Shown in pieces: positions 44,642-54,848 of a stretch of DNA of 64,000 bases (its first letter is position 1; the number at the start of each line of letters is the position of its first letter). The notes beneath the pieces were generated by a model that made no database searches, was not told where the DNA came from, and saw only the letters and a list, made by a program, of their open reading frames with translations. The stretch is from NCBI RefSeq assembly GCF_921293875.1, contig NZ_CAKLDI010000001.1, positions 1,799,915 through 1,863,914 of the forward strand, in the 5' to 3' direction. The stretch comes from Vibrio stylophorae. Lineage in GTDB: Bacteria; Pseudomonadota; Gammaproteobacteria; Enterobacterales; Vibrionaceae. Position numbers and translations under genes: made by a program.

Positions 44642-46270
44642 ATGCCTACCGCACCGTTCTACGAACAACTGTCGACCAGTCTGAATCGTGCTTACGATAT
44701 GCAAACCGTCTGCGAAATTTTTTGTCGCAGCTTGGCTTATAAATACAACGTCAACTACGTATCCATTCTGATTCGAGATGAAGCCGGACAGCTCAATGAA
44801 CTGGCTAAATTTGACCGCGCAGGCATTCGCTATTATTCACCGGCACGACCCACAGAATGCGCCTATGAAGCCGACGAAATCGCCTTCTACCACGACGATG
44901 ATGACCCACAGCATCCCAATTCAGGCCAAGTCATTCTACCGCTCACCCGTCATCAGCAAAATTTTGGTTATGTGATGATCGATAGCAACCAATTGGATGG
45001 TTTTTGCAACCATGAGCTTGCCATTATTAGTCGCATTGCAGCCCTAGAGCTCGAAGCGCGTCAGTTATTTGAAGATATGATCGATCATGAACTGACCCGC
45101 AAAACCACCGAGCGTATGGTGGCTGAGCAGCATCACAATCAGCAGATTTTACTTGAGCAGATGAATGCCCTGCATGAGCTCTCCGATCACCTATGGAAGG
45201 CGAAAAGTGTCGATGAGCTGCTCTATCGTAGCGTGTTTTTAGGTCGTGAACTGTTGCAGCTCGATCGCATCGCAATTTTCTTGCTCAATGCCGATAAAAC
45301 CGAAATGCAAGGCACTTACGGCACCGATATCGACGGCAATATTACCGATGAGCACTATTTCAAAGGGCCACTGCCAGATCTTTGGTTTCAACAAAGCATC
45401 AAGGACAACGATTTCATTAGCATTCGCGATAACACCAACCTCTTCCATGATGGGGTCAAAGTGGGAACGGGTTGGAATGCCTTTGTTGCACTTTGGCACA
45501 ACGACCGGCAATTAGGGTGGATCGCTCTTGATAACCTGCTGACAGGCACACCGGTTCAGCCGCAGCTAACGCAGCTACTGAAACTCTATAGCGCCATGGT
45601 GTCTCAGCATTTACGCTACAAAGAAGCTGAAGAGCACCAAAAGAGCCTCAATGCCACCCTTGAACAGCACATTCAAGAGCGCACATGTGAGCTTGAGGAC
45701 TCTAACCGCGTGCTGGAGCGATTGTCCAACGAAGATCCCCTCACCCGCATTGCTAACCGTCGCTGTTTTGGTAAACGTTTTGAGCAAGCTTGGCAGCAAG
45801 CACTCACGCTGCAGCACTCCCTCTCGCTACTCATTTTTGATATTGACCACTTTAAAAATTACAACGATTTTTATGGTCATGCGGCGGGCGACGAATGCTT
45901 GAAAAAACTATCACAGAAAATCGATGGGGTTTGCCAGCGCCGCGGTGTGCAACTATTTCGTTACGGTGGTGAGGAGTTCATTATTCTCATGCCGCAGCAC
46001 AATCGTACTGAAGCTAAAACATTTAGCGATCAATTACTCCATGAGGTGCAGCGCCTAAACATCGCGCACTATGCATCCCCTATTACCAGCCACCTTACTT
46101 TATCTGGTGGTATTGCCACCCTGATCCCTGAGCCAAATTTTGATCGAGAGCTGATGATTAAAATGGCTGACGAAGCGCTCTATAACGCGAAAAACAATGG
46201 CCGTGATCAGGTGCTATTTTATTCGCCGCAAAAAAATCCAATTAAAACTGAGCGCATTTTGCTGCGATAG
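44642..46270 (+). CDS. GAF-GGDEF diguanylate cyclase (first of tandem pair)
   Basis: 542 aa, no membrane segment. Two GAF-like sensory regions lie at about 15-150 and 180-320; the second contains a conserved MQGTYGTD and GTGWNAFVALW stretch shared with the next gene. A coiled coil (about 325-360, LEQHIQERTCELEDSNRVLERL) leads to GGDEF (365 onward) with DPLTRIANRR, FDIDHFKNYND and the active site GGEEF (442-446), an intact variant. There is no RxxD I-site five residues before it (RGVQLFRYGGEEF), so product inhibition is probably absent. It makes c-di-GMP from two GTP. Weak ribosome site. Confidence 0.92.
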   Translation: MPTAPFYEQLSTSLNRAYDMQTVCEIFCRSLAYKYNVNYVSILIRDEAGQLNELAKFDRAGIRYYSPARPTECAYEADEIAFYHDDDDPQHPNSGQVILPLTRHQQNFGYVMIDSNQLDGFCNHELAIISRIAALELEARQLFEDMIDHELTRKTTERMVAEQHHNQQILLEQMNALHELSDHLWKAKSVDELLYRSVFLGRELLQLDRIAIFLLNADKTEMQGTYGTDIDGNITDEHYFKGPLPDLWFQQSIKDNDFISIRDNTNLFHDGVKVGTGWNAFVALWHNDRQLGWIALDNLLTGTPVQPQLTQLLKLYSAMVSQHLRYKEAEEHQKSLNATLEQHIQERTCELEDSNRVLERLSNEDPLTRIANRRCFGKRFEQAWQQALTLQHSLSLLIFDIDHFKNYNDFYGHAAGDECLKKLSQKIDGVCQRRGVQLFRYGGEEFIILMPQHNRTEAKTFSDQLLHEVQRLNIAHYASPITSHLTLSGGIATLIPEPNFDRELMIKMADEALYNAKNNGRDQVLFYSPQKNPIKTERILLR

Positions 46271-46551
46271 TGTCTTTTTAGCGCAAATATATAAACAGGT
46301 GCACGACTTGAGTGAGGCCTCTCAGCCGAATTATCTTTCAAGATGCAATATCAAATGAACTTTATGCTATTCAACCTCGATCACCAAGGTGTGAAATAGA
46401 GCATAATTTCCTGCTCATCGCTGGCCGAACTTTTGGTTTTCAGGCATTATGTGAGTGATATCAAAAGATTTTTTTCACAAGAAAAAATAAAATCGTAGAC
46501 TCACCGTATTTAGCACAGTGAATCGCATTTAGCTGCCAAGGGATAGGAACA

Positions 46552-48183
46552 ATGAGTGATGTGGATCTGATTCGTTTATTTCACGAACGAATCTCGCGCC
46601 AACTAAGTGAAGCCCACAGCCTAAGCACTGTATGCGAAATTATTTGTCGCAGCCTCAGCGAGCATTTGTCCTATCGCTATATTGGTTTATTTATTGTTCA
46701 TGAAAATACGTGGTCGGTGATCACCGAAATGAATGAGGGCAATATTCATTTCTACATGCAACCCAAGCCTTTTGATAACAACCTCTGTGTGCCATTTCAC
46801 CACATCAGCCCTTGTCTGCGTTCACGCAAAGAATACCGTTTAACACTGCAAAATACGGACACTCGGATTATTTTGCCGCTATTGCGCCGCAACCGACTGA
46901 TTGGCTTGTTGGTACTGGATGTTCAAAACCAGTATCAGTTTTGCAGCAAACCACTGCGTCTGCTGACTTCTTTGCTGGCCGCAGAACTTGAAGCTCGTAA
47001 CTACGTTTATCACGTGAGCCATACACAGCAGCAAACACGCAGCGCCGAACAAGCCCTGTGGCAAAGCCAGCAGGAACAACGCATCTTGCTTGATCAGCTT
47101 CAAGCTCTACACGATATCTCCTTTCAACTATGGAAATGCAATAGTTTGGATGAGATGCTCAAATATGCGGTGGAGATGGGCAAAGAACGCTTGATGGTCG
47201 ATCGCTTAGCGATCTTTTTGCTCGATGGCGATAATAAAATGCAAGGCACCTACGGCACGGATATGCAGGGTAATTTGGTCTCTGAGCATGCCTTTTTAAC
47301 CGAGATCCCTGATAATTTAATGCTGCGCACGGCATTAAACAAACATCAATATATTGCGATTGAAGACAATGTGCCGCTTTGGCATGACTTCAAAAAGGTA
47401 GGCACCGGATGGAATGCGGTTATCTCACTATGGGATGGTGATACCCCAGTGGGCTGGATTGCAGCCGATAATTTGCTGACGGGAATGCCACTGCAAAGCT
47501 ACCATAAGCAACTACTTAAGCAATTTGCATCAACCATTTCACAACACTTAATTCGCCGCCGCGCGGAAGAAGATCTCCTCACACTCAACCAAAAACTTGA
47601 GCAGCGGGTCACTGAGCGCACCCAGGCACTAGAGCAAGTCAACGCTGAGCTAGAACGCTTATCTCAAGAAGATGCGCTCACCAGCGTCGCCAATCGCCGC
47701 GTCTTTGATTATACCTTTCACAATGAGTGGCACCGCGCAATGCGCCATCATCAGCCACTGTCTTTGCTGATTATCGATGTTGATCATTTCAAGCGCTATA
47801 ACGATCACTTTGGCCATAGCGCGGGCGACCGCTGTTTACGTCAGCTCGCACAATCCATTCAGCAATGTGAACGACGCGCTGGCGCGCTATTTGCCCGCTA
47901 TGGTGGTGAAGAGTTTATCTATTTATTGCCAAATACTGAGCAAGCGGAGGCCGAAGTGATCGCTAAGCGCATTATGACCACTGTGGCCAAATTGCAATTA
48001 CCGCACGCACCCAATCTTAATCAGAAAATAGTCACTGTTAGTATTGGCGGTGCCAGCATCATCCCTAATGTCGGCATGGCACGTGGTGAGCTTTTTGGCC
48101 AAGCCGATAAAGCCTTGTATGAAGCAAAATCACAAGGCCGTTCGCAATACTATTTTGCAGGTGAGGCGATCGCTGTCAGCTAA
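46552..48183 (+). CDS. GAF-GGDEF diguanylate cyclase (second of tandem pair)
   Basis: 543 aa, a clear paralogue of the preceding gene with the same order: two GAF-like regions, coiled coil LEQRVTERTQALEQVNAEL, then GGDEF with DALTSVANRR, IDVDHFKRYND and GGEEF at 451-455. The shared segment is KMQGTYGTDMQGNLVSEH. The I-site position reads RAGALFARY, lacking Asp. RBS AGGAAC is 5 nt before the ATG. It overlaps the convergent topB by 8 nt. It arose by a local duplication, followed by divergence in the N-terminal sensor. Confidence 0.92.
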   Translation: MSDVDLIRLFHERISRQLSEAHSLSTVCEIICRSLSEHLSYRYIGLFIVHENTWSVITEMNEGNIHFYMQPKPFDNNLCVPFHHISPCLRSRKEYRLTLQNTDTRIILPLLRRNRLIGLLVLDVQNQYQFCSKPLRLLTSLLAAELEARNYVYHVSHTQQQTRSAEQALWQSQQEQRILLDQLQALHDISFQLWKCNSLDEMLKYAVEMGKERLMVDRLAIFLLDGDNKMQGTYGTDMQGNLVSEHAFLTEIPDNLMLRTALNKHQYIAIEDNVPLWHDFKKVGTGWNAVISLWDGDTPVGWIAADNLLTGMPLQSYHKQLLKQFASTISQHLIRRRAEEDLLTLNQKLEQRVTERTQALEQVNAELERLSQEDALTSVANRRVFDYTFHNEWHRAMRHHQPLSLLIIDVDHFKRYNDHFGHSAGDRCLRQLAQSIQQCERRAGALFARYGGEEFIYLLPNTEQAEAEVIAKRIMTTVAKLQLPHAPNLNQKIVTVSIGGASIIPNVGMARGELFGQADKALYEAKSQGRSQYYFAGEAIAVS

Positions 48184-50221
48184 CGCGTTTTGCCCTACTC
48201 ACTGAACTGACCACCTTTTTACGAGTGCCAGCGGCCTTTGTTGTTTTTGCTTTGGCGCTTTTCGATTTTGCGCCTGAATATCGGCCATTTTGATTGCCTT
48301 TTCGCCCATTTTTTGACCAGCGCTTTCCTGAGTCCGGCATCAACTGCGCTAACTGTTTCAAAGCCTCTGGCGCAGGTGCTTGTTTCACTTGCGCCATCAT
48401 CTCACTCACCTGCTCGGTCAGTTGCCCCATAAATTGCTGATAGCTGACCTGCTTTTCTGTCATGAGTTGCAGCTGCTGCTCCCATTTGGCGGTCATATCA
48501 GGAAAACTCGCCCACTCAGGCAGTGCGGCAATCAAGGCGTGTCCTGCAGGACTAGCGTGAATCTGCTTACCCTCTTTAAGTAACAGTTGGCGGTCAAATA
48601 ATGTTTGTAAAATCGATGCCCGTGTTGCTTCTGTTCCTAAGCCATCCGTTTCACGCAGCACGGCTTTTAATAGTGGATCTTGCACAAAGCGAGCGATCCC
48701 TGTCATCGCTTGTAAAATTGAAGCATCCGTAAAGGCAGCTGGAGGCTCGGTTTGTAGGCTCTGCAATTGCTGATCGATGCAAGGATACTGCGCGCCGATG
48801 CTCAACTTAGGCAAATCAACGGTAACTTCACCTTCATCTACTACTTGCGAAGGCTGATGACTCGCGCGCAGTAAACATTGTCGCCACCCCGGATCGACTT
48901 GAACCTTGGCTTTGGCAACAAACAAACCACCACTGATGTTGAAATCTAAACGCCGCTCAGCAAAGGTCGCCGCAGGAAAAAACTGCATTAAATATTGCCG
49001 TGCTACCAGCTGATATATTTTTTGCTCTTGCCCATTTAAGTTCACGGCTACTTTGGCTGTGGGAATGATCGCGTGGTGCGCCCCCACTTTACTATCTTGC
49101 CAAGCGCGACTTTTCACATCGAGATCAGCAACATGGACCAACTGTTGTAAATCAGTCGCATGCCCACTGATAGCTGAACACACTTGCTGGCGCATCGGCC
49201 AGTGGCTTTGCGGTAAATATCGACAATCAGAACGCGGATAGGTGATCACTTGATGCTTTTCATAAAGCTGCTGACAAATCGAAAGCACATCTGCCGCGCT
49301 CATTTGATAACGTTTAGCTGCATCAATTTGCAGCGCAGATAAGGAGTAGGGTAAAGGAACCGCCTGTTTAGAGGTTTTATCTTGGCAATCTTGCACCGTT
49401 GCCATTTGCCCTTGAATACGCTGACACACATTTTCTGCCAGTTGGCGCGACAGCACATGACCTGCAGCATCTTGCCATCGCGCGCAAGCTTCACTGGGTT
49501 GCCAGCGCGCTTTGACCTGCTGCGTATCGCAATCAATCAGCGCATCGACCTGGAAATAATCGACGGGTTGAAAATGAGCGCGTTCTAAATCGCGGCGCAC
49601 CACCAAACCCAGAACGGGGGTTTGTACGCGCCCCACCGACAACACCCCGCGATATGCAAATTGCTGCCCCAATAAGGTGTAAGCGCGGCTCATATTCATC
49701 CCGTATAGCCAATCCGCACGGCTACGCGCCAATGCGGATACAGAAAGCGGAACAAATTCTTGGTTAGAACGCAGTTTAGTCAAAGCTTGGCGCACTGCGC
49801 TGGGATTTAAATCGCTAATCAGCAAACGCTGCGCTTGCTGTTTTTTCTGCTGACTTAAGCGGCAATAACTCAGTACTTCATCGACCAGTAGCTGCCCTTC
49901 CCGATCAGGGTCTCCCGCATGAATAATTTGCGTGGCTTCTTTTAACAACTGGCGAATCACCGTTAGTTGCTGGCGGGTTCCTTTTTTGACCACCAACTGC
50001 CACTGCGCTGGCATAATCGGTAAATCTTGCAGCTGCCATTTTTTATATCGTTCATCATATTGCTCAGGCATCGCCTGCTCTAACAGATGCCCAACACACC
50101 AAGTCACCCGATCGCCATTGCCAACCTCAATATAACCTTGATGATTTTTATGTGGTTTTGGCAAAACAAGCGCAATTGCGCGCGCAAGGCTGGGCTTTTC
50201 TGCGATATATAGAAGCGACAT
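48176..50221 (-). CDS. topB: DNA topoisomerase III
   Basis: 681 aa type IA topoisomerase; decatenates DNA by single-strand passage. Toprim domain with LLYIAEKPSLARAIALVLP at the start, HAGDPDREGQLLVDEVL (acidic metal-binding motif), and the catalytic Tyr in ITYPRSDCRYLP. The C-terminal end is short, Lys/Ser/Arg-rich and low-complexity (about 640-681). The ATG at 50221 begins the family sequence; the frame is open another 44 codons, which are not homologous. The stop overlaps the stop of the second GGDEF gene. Confidence 0.96.
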   Translation of the reverse strand: MSLLYIAEKPSLARAIALVLPKPHKNHQGYIEVGNGDRVTWCVGHLLEQAMPEQYDERYKKWQLQDLPIMPAQWQLVVKKGTRQQLTVIRQLLKEATQIIHAGDPDREGQLLVDEVLSYCRLSQQKKQQAQRLLISDLNPSAVRQALTKLRSNQEFVPLSVSALARSRADWLYGMNMSRAYTLLGQQFAYRGVLSVGRVQTPVLGLVVRRDLERAHFQPVDYFQVDALIDCDTQQVKARWQPSEACARWQDAAGHVLSRQLAENVCQRIQGQMATVQDCQDKTSKQAVPLPYSLSALQIDAAKRYQMSAADVLSICQQLYEKHQVITYPRSDCRYLPQSHWPMRQQVCSAISGHATDLQQLVHVADLDVKSRAWQDSKVGAHHAIIPTAKVAVNLNGQEQKIYQLVARQYLMQFFPAATFAERRLDFNISGGLFVAKAKVQVDPGWRQCLLRASHQPSQVVDEGEVTVDLPKLSIGAQYPCIDQQLQSLQTEPPAAFTDASILQAMTGIARFVQDPLLKAVLRETDGLGTEATRASILQTLFDRQLLLKEGKQIHASPAGHALIAALPEWASFPDMTAKWEQQLQLMTEKQVSYQQFMGQLTEQVSEMMAQVKQAPAPEALKQLAQLMPDSGKRWSKNGRKGNQNGRYSGAKSKSAKAKTTKAAGTRKKVVSSVSRAKRVS

Positions 50222-50499
50222 AGGAGGCTCAATAAAAACTGTATAAAACAACAGTAATTTATTCATCGCAATTTGCCAATAAAATTTTACAACTGCGCCC
50301 TTTCCTGCGGTTTTAATCCCTACTCGCTCACACAAAATTGATGCCTGACGCACCCTGTCAGTGCAACCGATAAAATTAGTACTGAGCCATTAAAAAAAGA
50401 GCTAAACTGTGGAATATATTAATGAAATTTGATGCTTATTGTTCTGATAGCAAATTCGTTTTTTTGCTATCCCTTGATTGCCAACCGCTAGGATAAATT

Positions 50500-52332
50500 A
50501 TGCGCACGCTTATTCGATGGATCGGTGCTTTCTTTCGTTACCTATGGAAGACCATCAACTTTATTCGATTGCTTCTGATCAACGTTGTGTTTTTCACGCT
50601 CGTCGCTTTGATTTTTGTCGCGATCTCCAGTGATGAACCCAGTGTTACCTTGCCAGAAAAAGCTTATCTTCAAGTTGAGCTCTCCGGCCCACTCCTTGAT
50701 CAGCGTACGCAAGGCGACCCCTTTGGTGAAGCTTCTCGTCTATTGTCCGGAGAATGGCAAAGCCAGCTTACACTGTATGAAATTGTGCAGACCATTCGCC
50801 ATGCAGCAACCGATGATCGCATTCAGGGTATGGTGCTCAATCTCAATGAGCTAGAACCCACCAGCCTCACCAAACTTCGCTATGTGGCGAAAGCGATTGA
50901 GGAGTTTAAAGCGCATAAAAAACCTGTCATCGTTTATGGCGAGCACTACAGCCAAGGCCAATATTACTTGGCATCCTTTGCTGATGAAGTCTATATGGCA
51001 CCCTATGGCAGCGTGATGCTGCAGGGATTTAGCAGCTACGGCTTATACTATAAATCGCTGCTTGAGCGCTTAGATATTCATCCTCATATCTTCCGAGTCG
51101 GAACCTATAAAAGTGCTGTAGAGCCTTTCCTTCGCGATGATATGTCCGTTGAAGCAAAAGAAGCTAGCTCCGCGCTGTTGAATCAACTATGGGGTACCTA
51201 TCTTGCTGATGTTGCAGAAAACCGCGGCACCACAGTAGAAAAAATCTCACCAAATATCGACAAACTACTTGCAGATTTACGCCGTGCCAATGGCAATATG
51301 GCGCAGCTCAATGTTGAGTACAAACTCATTGACCAGCGCTTAAATCGTCCGCAGTTTGATGAACGGATTCACACTCGTTTTACGGATAGTGAAGCGCTCG
51401 ATTTTTACGCCTATCATCAACAAATTCAGCCACAAGAAGGCTATCTCAACCATGGCAATATTGGCATCGTCACCATTGATGGCCCCATCGTTGATGGTTT
51501 ATCCACGCCAACAGAAGTTGGCGGTGCAACCATCGCCTCATTGCTCCGTGAGGCCAGAAATAATGATGATATTAAAGCTGTGGTTTTACGTGTAAATAGC
51601 CCAGGTGGCAGCGCTTATGCCTCAGAAGCTATTCGCGTTGAAGTCGACGCATTGCGCAGTAGCGGCAAACCAGTGATTGCCTCCATGTCGAGCATGGCAG
51701 CATCTGGTGGCTATTGGGTTTCAGTGAGTGCCGATAAAATCATTGCCCAGCCGACTACCATCACTGGCTCTATTGGTATTTTTGGCCTTTTCTTAAGCTT
51801 TGAAGATGCGCTGAAAAATATAGGGATCTATAGCGATGGTCTCGGCACCACAGCATTTGCCGGTATGAGCCCAGCGCGAGAGCTCACCCCTGAGGTCAAC
51901 GAATTTATCCAACTGGGCGTGGAGCATGGCTATCAGCAATTTATTGATTTAGTCATTCATCATCGCCAGCTCACACGCAAGCAAGTACAAGCAGCTGCGC
52001 AAGGACGTGTATGGACTGGACAAGATGCGCTCAAACTAGGGCTCATTGATGAACTTGGCGATTTTGATGATGCCATTCACAGCGCTGCTATCATTGCTGG
52101 TGTCGAGCATCCAGTGCCAACTTGGGTGCAACCGCCACTATCAACGTTTGAAAGTTTTATGCTTGGGCTGCAAGCAACAACTGGCATCGACATCAATCAA
52201 ATCATGAGCCGCAGTTTGCCTGCCCCATTTGCTAGTACAGCACAGCAAGTCGTGAAGGATTTCAATCAATTATCAACATTCAATGATCCTAAAGGACAAT
52301 ATGCACTCTGCTTAAACTGTCTACAATTTTAA
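50500..52332 (+). CDS. sppA: Signal peptide peptidase SppA, 67-kDa type
   Basis: 610 aa inner-membrane serine protease that degrades remnant signal peptides. One N-terminal TM about 20-43 (LLLINVVFFTLVALIFVAI). It is the duplicated 67K form: the N-terminal repeat supplies the catalytic Lys in GTYKSAVEP (K204) and the C-terminal repeat the nucleophile Ser in AASGGYW (S402), positions close to E. coli K209 and S409. RVNSPGGSAYASE is the second conserved block. AGGA lies ahead of the ATG at 50500. A strong terminator follows. Confidence 0.96.
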   Translation: MRTLIRWIGAFFRYLWKTINFIRLLLINVVFFTLVALIFVAISSDEPSVTLPEKAYLQVELSGPLLDQRTQGDPFGEASRLLSGEWQSQLTLYEIVQTIRHAATDDRIQGMVLNLNELEPTSLTKLRYVAKAIEEFKAHKKPVIVYGEHYSQGQYYLASFADEVYMAPYGSVMLQGFSSYGLYYKSLLERLDIHPHIFRVGTYKSAVEPFLRDDMSVEAKEASSALLNQLWGTYLADVAENRGTTVEKISPNIDKLLADLRRANGNMAQLNVEYKLIDQRLNRPQFDERIHTRFTDSEALDFYAYHQQIQPQEGYLNHGNIGIVTIDGPIVDGLSTPTEVGGATIASLLREARNNDDIKAVVLRVNSPGGSAYASEAIRVEVDALRSSGKPVIASMSSMAASGGYWVSVSADKIIAQPTTITGSIGIFGLFLSFEDALKNIGIYSDGLGTTAFAGMSPARELTPEVNEFIQLGVEHGYQQFIDLVIHHRQLTRKQVQAAAQGRVWTGQDALKLGLIDELGDFDDAIHSAAIIAGVEHPVPTWVQPPLSTFESFMLGLQATTGIDINQIMSRSLPAPFASTAQQVVKDFNQLSTFNDPKGQYALCLNCLQF

Positions 52333-52354
52333 GACTTCGCAAAATAAAATATCG

Positions 52355-52380
52355 AGCCCAGCGGTGACTGGGCTTTTTTT
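52355..52380 (+). terminator. Terminator of sppA
   Basis: AGCCCAG / CTGGGCT stem, CGGTGA loop, T8 tail. Confidence 0.92.
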
Positions 52381-52433
52381 CACGCGTCAGCCACGTATAA
52401 TGCCGCCACAATTTGCTTGATCGATTTGCTGTT

Positions 52434-53450
52434 ATGGAACGAAAACATATCTACATCGCCTATACAGGTGGCACCATTGGCATGGTCCGCTCTGACCACG
52501 GTTATGTCCCTCGTGCAGGCTATATGGAGAAACAGCTGGCCGATATGCCAGAGTTTCATCGTCCTGATATGCCTCGTTTCACCTTGCATGAATACGCCCC
52601 GCTCATCGATTCTTCTGATATGACGCCGCAAGATTGGCAACGTATCGCCAATGATATTTACGCACACTATGACCAATATGATGGTTTTGTCATCCTTCAT
52701 GGCACGGATACCATGGCGTATACCGCTTCATCGCTATCCTTTATGTTTGAAAACCTCGACAAGCCGATCATTATCACAGGCTCACAAATTCCAATTGGTG
52801 AGTTGCGCTCCGATGGCCAAAGCAACTTACTCAATGCGCTGCATATTGCCGCCAACTACCCAATCAACGAAGTGACCTTGTTTTTCAACAATAAACTCTT
52901 TCGTGGCAATCGCAGCACCAAAGCACACGCCGATGGATTTGATGCCTTTGATGCGCCCAATATGGCGCCCTTACTCGAAGCGGGTATTCAAATTCAGCTT
53001 CAGCGCGGTACGGAAATTAACAAAAAACCTGCAGGCGATTTAATTTTGCACCAAATCACCCCGCAACCTGTGGGCATGGTGATGCTTTATCCTGGCATCT
53101 CTGCTGAAGTGATTCGCAATTTCCTTCGCCAACCAGTCAATGCCTTGGTTCTTCTCACCTTCGGTGTAGGGAATGCGCCGCAAAATCAAGAGCTTTTAGA
53201 ACTACTCACCGAAGCATCATCTCGTGGCGTGGTGGTGGTCAATCTGACCCAATGTTTCTCTGGCCGTGTAAATATGGGTGGCTACGCGACAGGTTGTGCG
53301 CTTGCTGATGCCGGTGTGATTAGCGGTCATGATATGACCCCTGAGGCAGCACTCGCTAAGTTGCACTATTTACTCAGCCAACCCATTGATGTGGAGCAAG
53401 TGCGCCAATTAATGCAGCAAGACTTACGCGGCGAGCTAGTCGCCAATTGA
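52434..53450 (+). CDS. ansA: L-asparaginase I (cytoplasmic)
   Basis: 338 aa, the length of E. coli AnsA. The catalytic Thr is in AYTGGTIGM (T14), the second triad Thr/Asp in ILHGTDTMAYTAS, and the Lys in FRGNRSTKAHADG. It hydrolyses asparagine to aspartate in the cytoplasm (no signal peptide, unlike type II AnsB). The ATG at 52434 is the family start; the frame is open 7 codons further. It lies between sppA and yeaC as in E. coli and Vibrio. Confidence 0.95.
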   Translation: MERKHIYIAYTGGTIGMVRSDHGYVPRAGYMEKQLADMPEFHRPDMPRFTLHEYAPLIDSSDMTPQDWQRIANDIYAHYDQYDGFVILHGTDTMAYTASSLSFMFENLDKPIIITGSQIPIGELRSDGQSNLLNALHIAANYPINEVTLFFNNKLFRGNRSTKAHADGFDAFDAPNMAPLLEAGIQIQLQRGTEINKKPAGDLILHQITPQPVGMVMLYPGISAEVIRNFLRQPVNALVLLTFGVGNAPQNQELLELLTEASSRGVVVVNLTQCFSGRVNMGGYATGCALADAGVISGHDMTPEAALAKLHYLLSQPIDVEQVRQLMQQDLRGELVAN

Positions 53451-53480
53451 TGCCAGCATCGCGAAAATAAGCATATAATA

Positions 53481-53509
53481 AAAACGGCAGCCTTTTGGGC
53501 TGCCGTTTT
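53481..53509 (+). terminator. Terminator between ansA and yeaC
   Basis: Perfect 12-bp stem AAAACGGCAGCC / GGCTGCCGTTTT with a TTTTG loop. It serves both convergent genes. Confidence 0.93.
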
Positions 53510-53511
53510 TA

Positions 53512-53814
53512 TTAACACGGGTTCGAGTTATCAATACTGTCAATTTGCTCGGCAAGCCATGTTTTTTGTGCCCACTCACGCTTTAGGTCCGCTTTTGATT
53601 TATGCTCAATTTGCCCGCTTTGATTAATAGTCATATGTGCATTATTAGGGTGAATCGATTGATAACACATCATCAGCTGTATCGCTTGATCGCGCTGCGT
53701 TATTGATAATGCTTCGCCATCTGGCCAGCGGCCTGTTTCAATCACATAACAAAGCGCTTGATAATGTTCTTCACTCAGGGTGCGTGCCTTTGCTGCAATA
53801 TCATCCAACGTCAT
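53512..53814 (-). CDS. yeaC: DUF1315 family protein YeaC
   Basis: 100 aa. The DUF1315 pattern is visible: YQALCYVIETGRWPDGEALS, RDQAIQLMMCYQS and the C-terminal half. E. coli YeaC is about 90 aa and lies near pncA/msrB/gapA; here it has moved to the opposite strand next to ansA. It is probably soluble. Function unknown. The start ATG at 53814 has GGAGG in the upstream 10 nt. It converges on ansA. Confidence 0.9.
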   Translation of the reverse strand: MTLDDIAAKARTLSEEHYQALCYVIETGRWPDGEALSITQRDQAIQLMMCYQSIHPNNAHMTINQSGQIEHKSKADLKREWAQKTWLAEQIDSIDNSNPC

Positions 53815-53934
53815 TGTTCGAACCTCCTTTTTCCCATTGAAATCGCTTGTGAGCTCACGAAATCACGTCCAATACCTTATCTTCTATCTAGCAATCGATA
53901 CAATAGCGCTATATTCGATTGGCATGGATTCAGA

Positions 53935-54768
53935 ATGCGTCGCCTGTTTACTCCCCTTGCACTTGTCCTACTCCTTAGCGGTTGCTGGGATCGACACACC
54001 TCAACTACAGAATTATGCGAAGACAAACCTTACCTTTGCCAAGGCACCAATAAAGGCGATGGTCAGTGCCGCGTGCAACGAACACGTTTTATTTGGCAAA
54101 AATATGAAGTCGAAAAAGATGCCAGCGACGCACAAAAATTCAAACTTCTGACGCAAGCCCAACATTATTATGACTGCTTAACACTCGCAGCGCGAATTGA
54201 GCCAACTGAACTGAAAGAGAGAAAAACATTGCGCGCAGATGCCGCCATGTTTGCGCAAGATGAGATTCTGCGGCTTGAACAAGAGCTCGCATCTTCCTCA
54301 AACCCTGATGTTCTGTATTATTTTTGGGGTAAAGGGAGTTATCAAGCACTTGAGCAATTTTTAGCCCTTGAAGGGCAAACGGTGATGAACACGCCAGATC
54401 TACAACTCAAGTTAGCAAGTTATTACATCGAGCGCGATCTTGAACATACCCTCAAGATACTGTCCTATGGACTCAGCCTTTACCAAGCAGGTGACACAGT
54501 CAACCCTGAGCTTCTTTCTGCGCTGGCAACTGTATCTCATCGCTCTGGATATAAAGATAATGCCTATATTTGGAGCTTAGTTGCACAGCATTATGGTGTC
54601 GCAATCGCCTCAGAAAAACAGTTAACACTGCTTTATCCCATGAATGCGGATCATCGCACTCTACTCAAACACCAAGCGGACCAAGTCACGGACGCACTTA
54701 AAGAGGGACGCTACCGAAGCCAAATGGTGCCAATTCCTTCATCTGAAAATGCAGCATTCAGCGAATAG
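53935..54768 (+). CDS. DUF2989 lipoprotein
   Basis: 277 aa. Signal sequence with lipobox LLSGC (Cys at 17). The mature N-terminus has LCEDKPYLCQGTN and CRVQRTRFIWQKY, followed by a helical TPR-like stretch (about 60-230) of amphipathic repeats, which matches the DUF2989 family of Vibrio and Shewanella. Probably outer-membrane-attached. The ATG at 53935 begins the lipoprotein signal; the upstream frame to 53758 overlaps the divergent yeaC and is not coding. A terminator follows. Confidence 0.85.
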   Translation: MRRLFTPLALVLLLSGCWDRHTSTTELCEDKPYLCQGTNKGDGQCRVQRTRFIWQKYEVEKDASDAQKFKLLTQAQHYYDCLTLAARIEPTELKERKTLRADAAMFAQDEILRLEQELASSSNPDVLYYFWGKGSYQALEQFLALEGQTVMNTPDLQLKLASYYIERDLEHTLKILSYGLSLYQAGDTVNPELLSALATVSHRSGYKDNAYIWSLVAQHYGVAIASEKQLTLLYPMNADHRTLLKHQADQVTDALKEGRYRSQMVPIPSSENAAFSE

Positions 54769-54804
54769 TGTTGCGGGTTATCTACAATGCTAAAAAAACC
54801 ACAA

Positions 54805-54827
54805 AAAAGGCCGCAAAGCGGCCTTTT
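54805..54827 (+). terminator. Bidirectional terminator
   Basis: Perfect 10-bp stem AAAAGGCCGC / GCGGCCTTTT with an AAA loop, between the DUF2989 gene and the convergent ompA. Confidence 0.9.
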
Positions 54828-54848
54828 GAACATTCATGATGGCGTATG

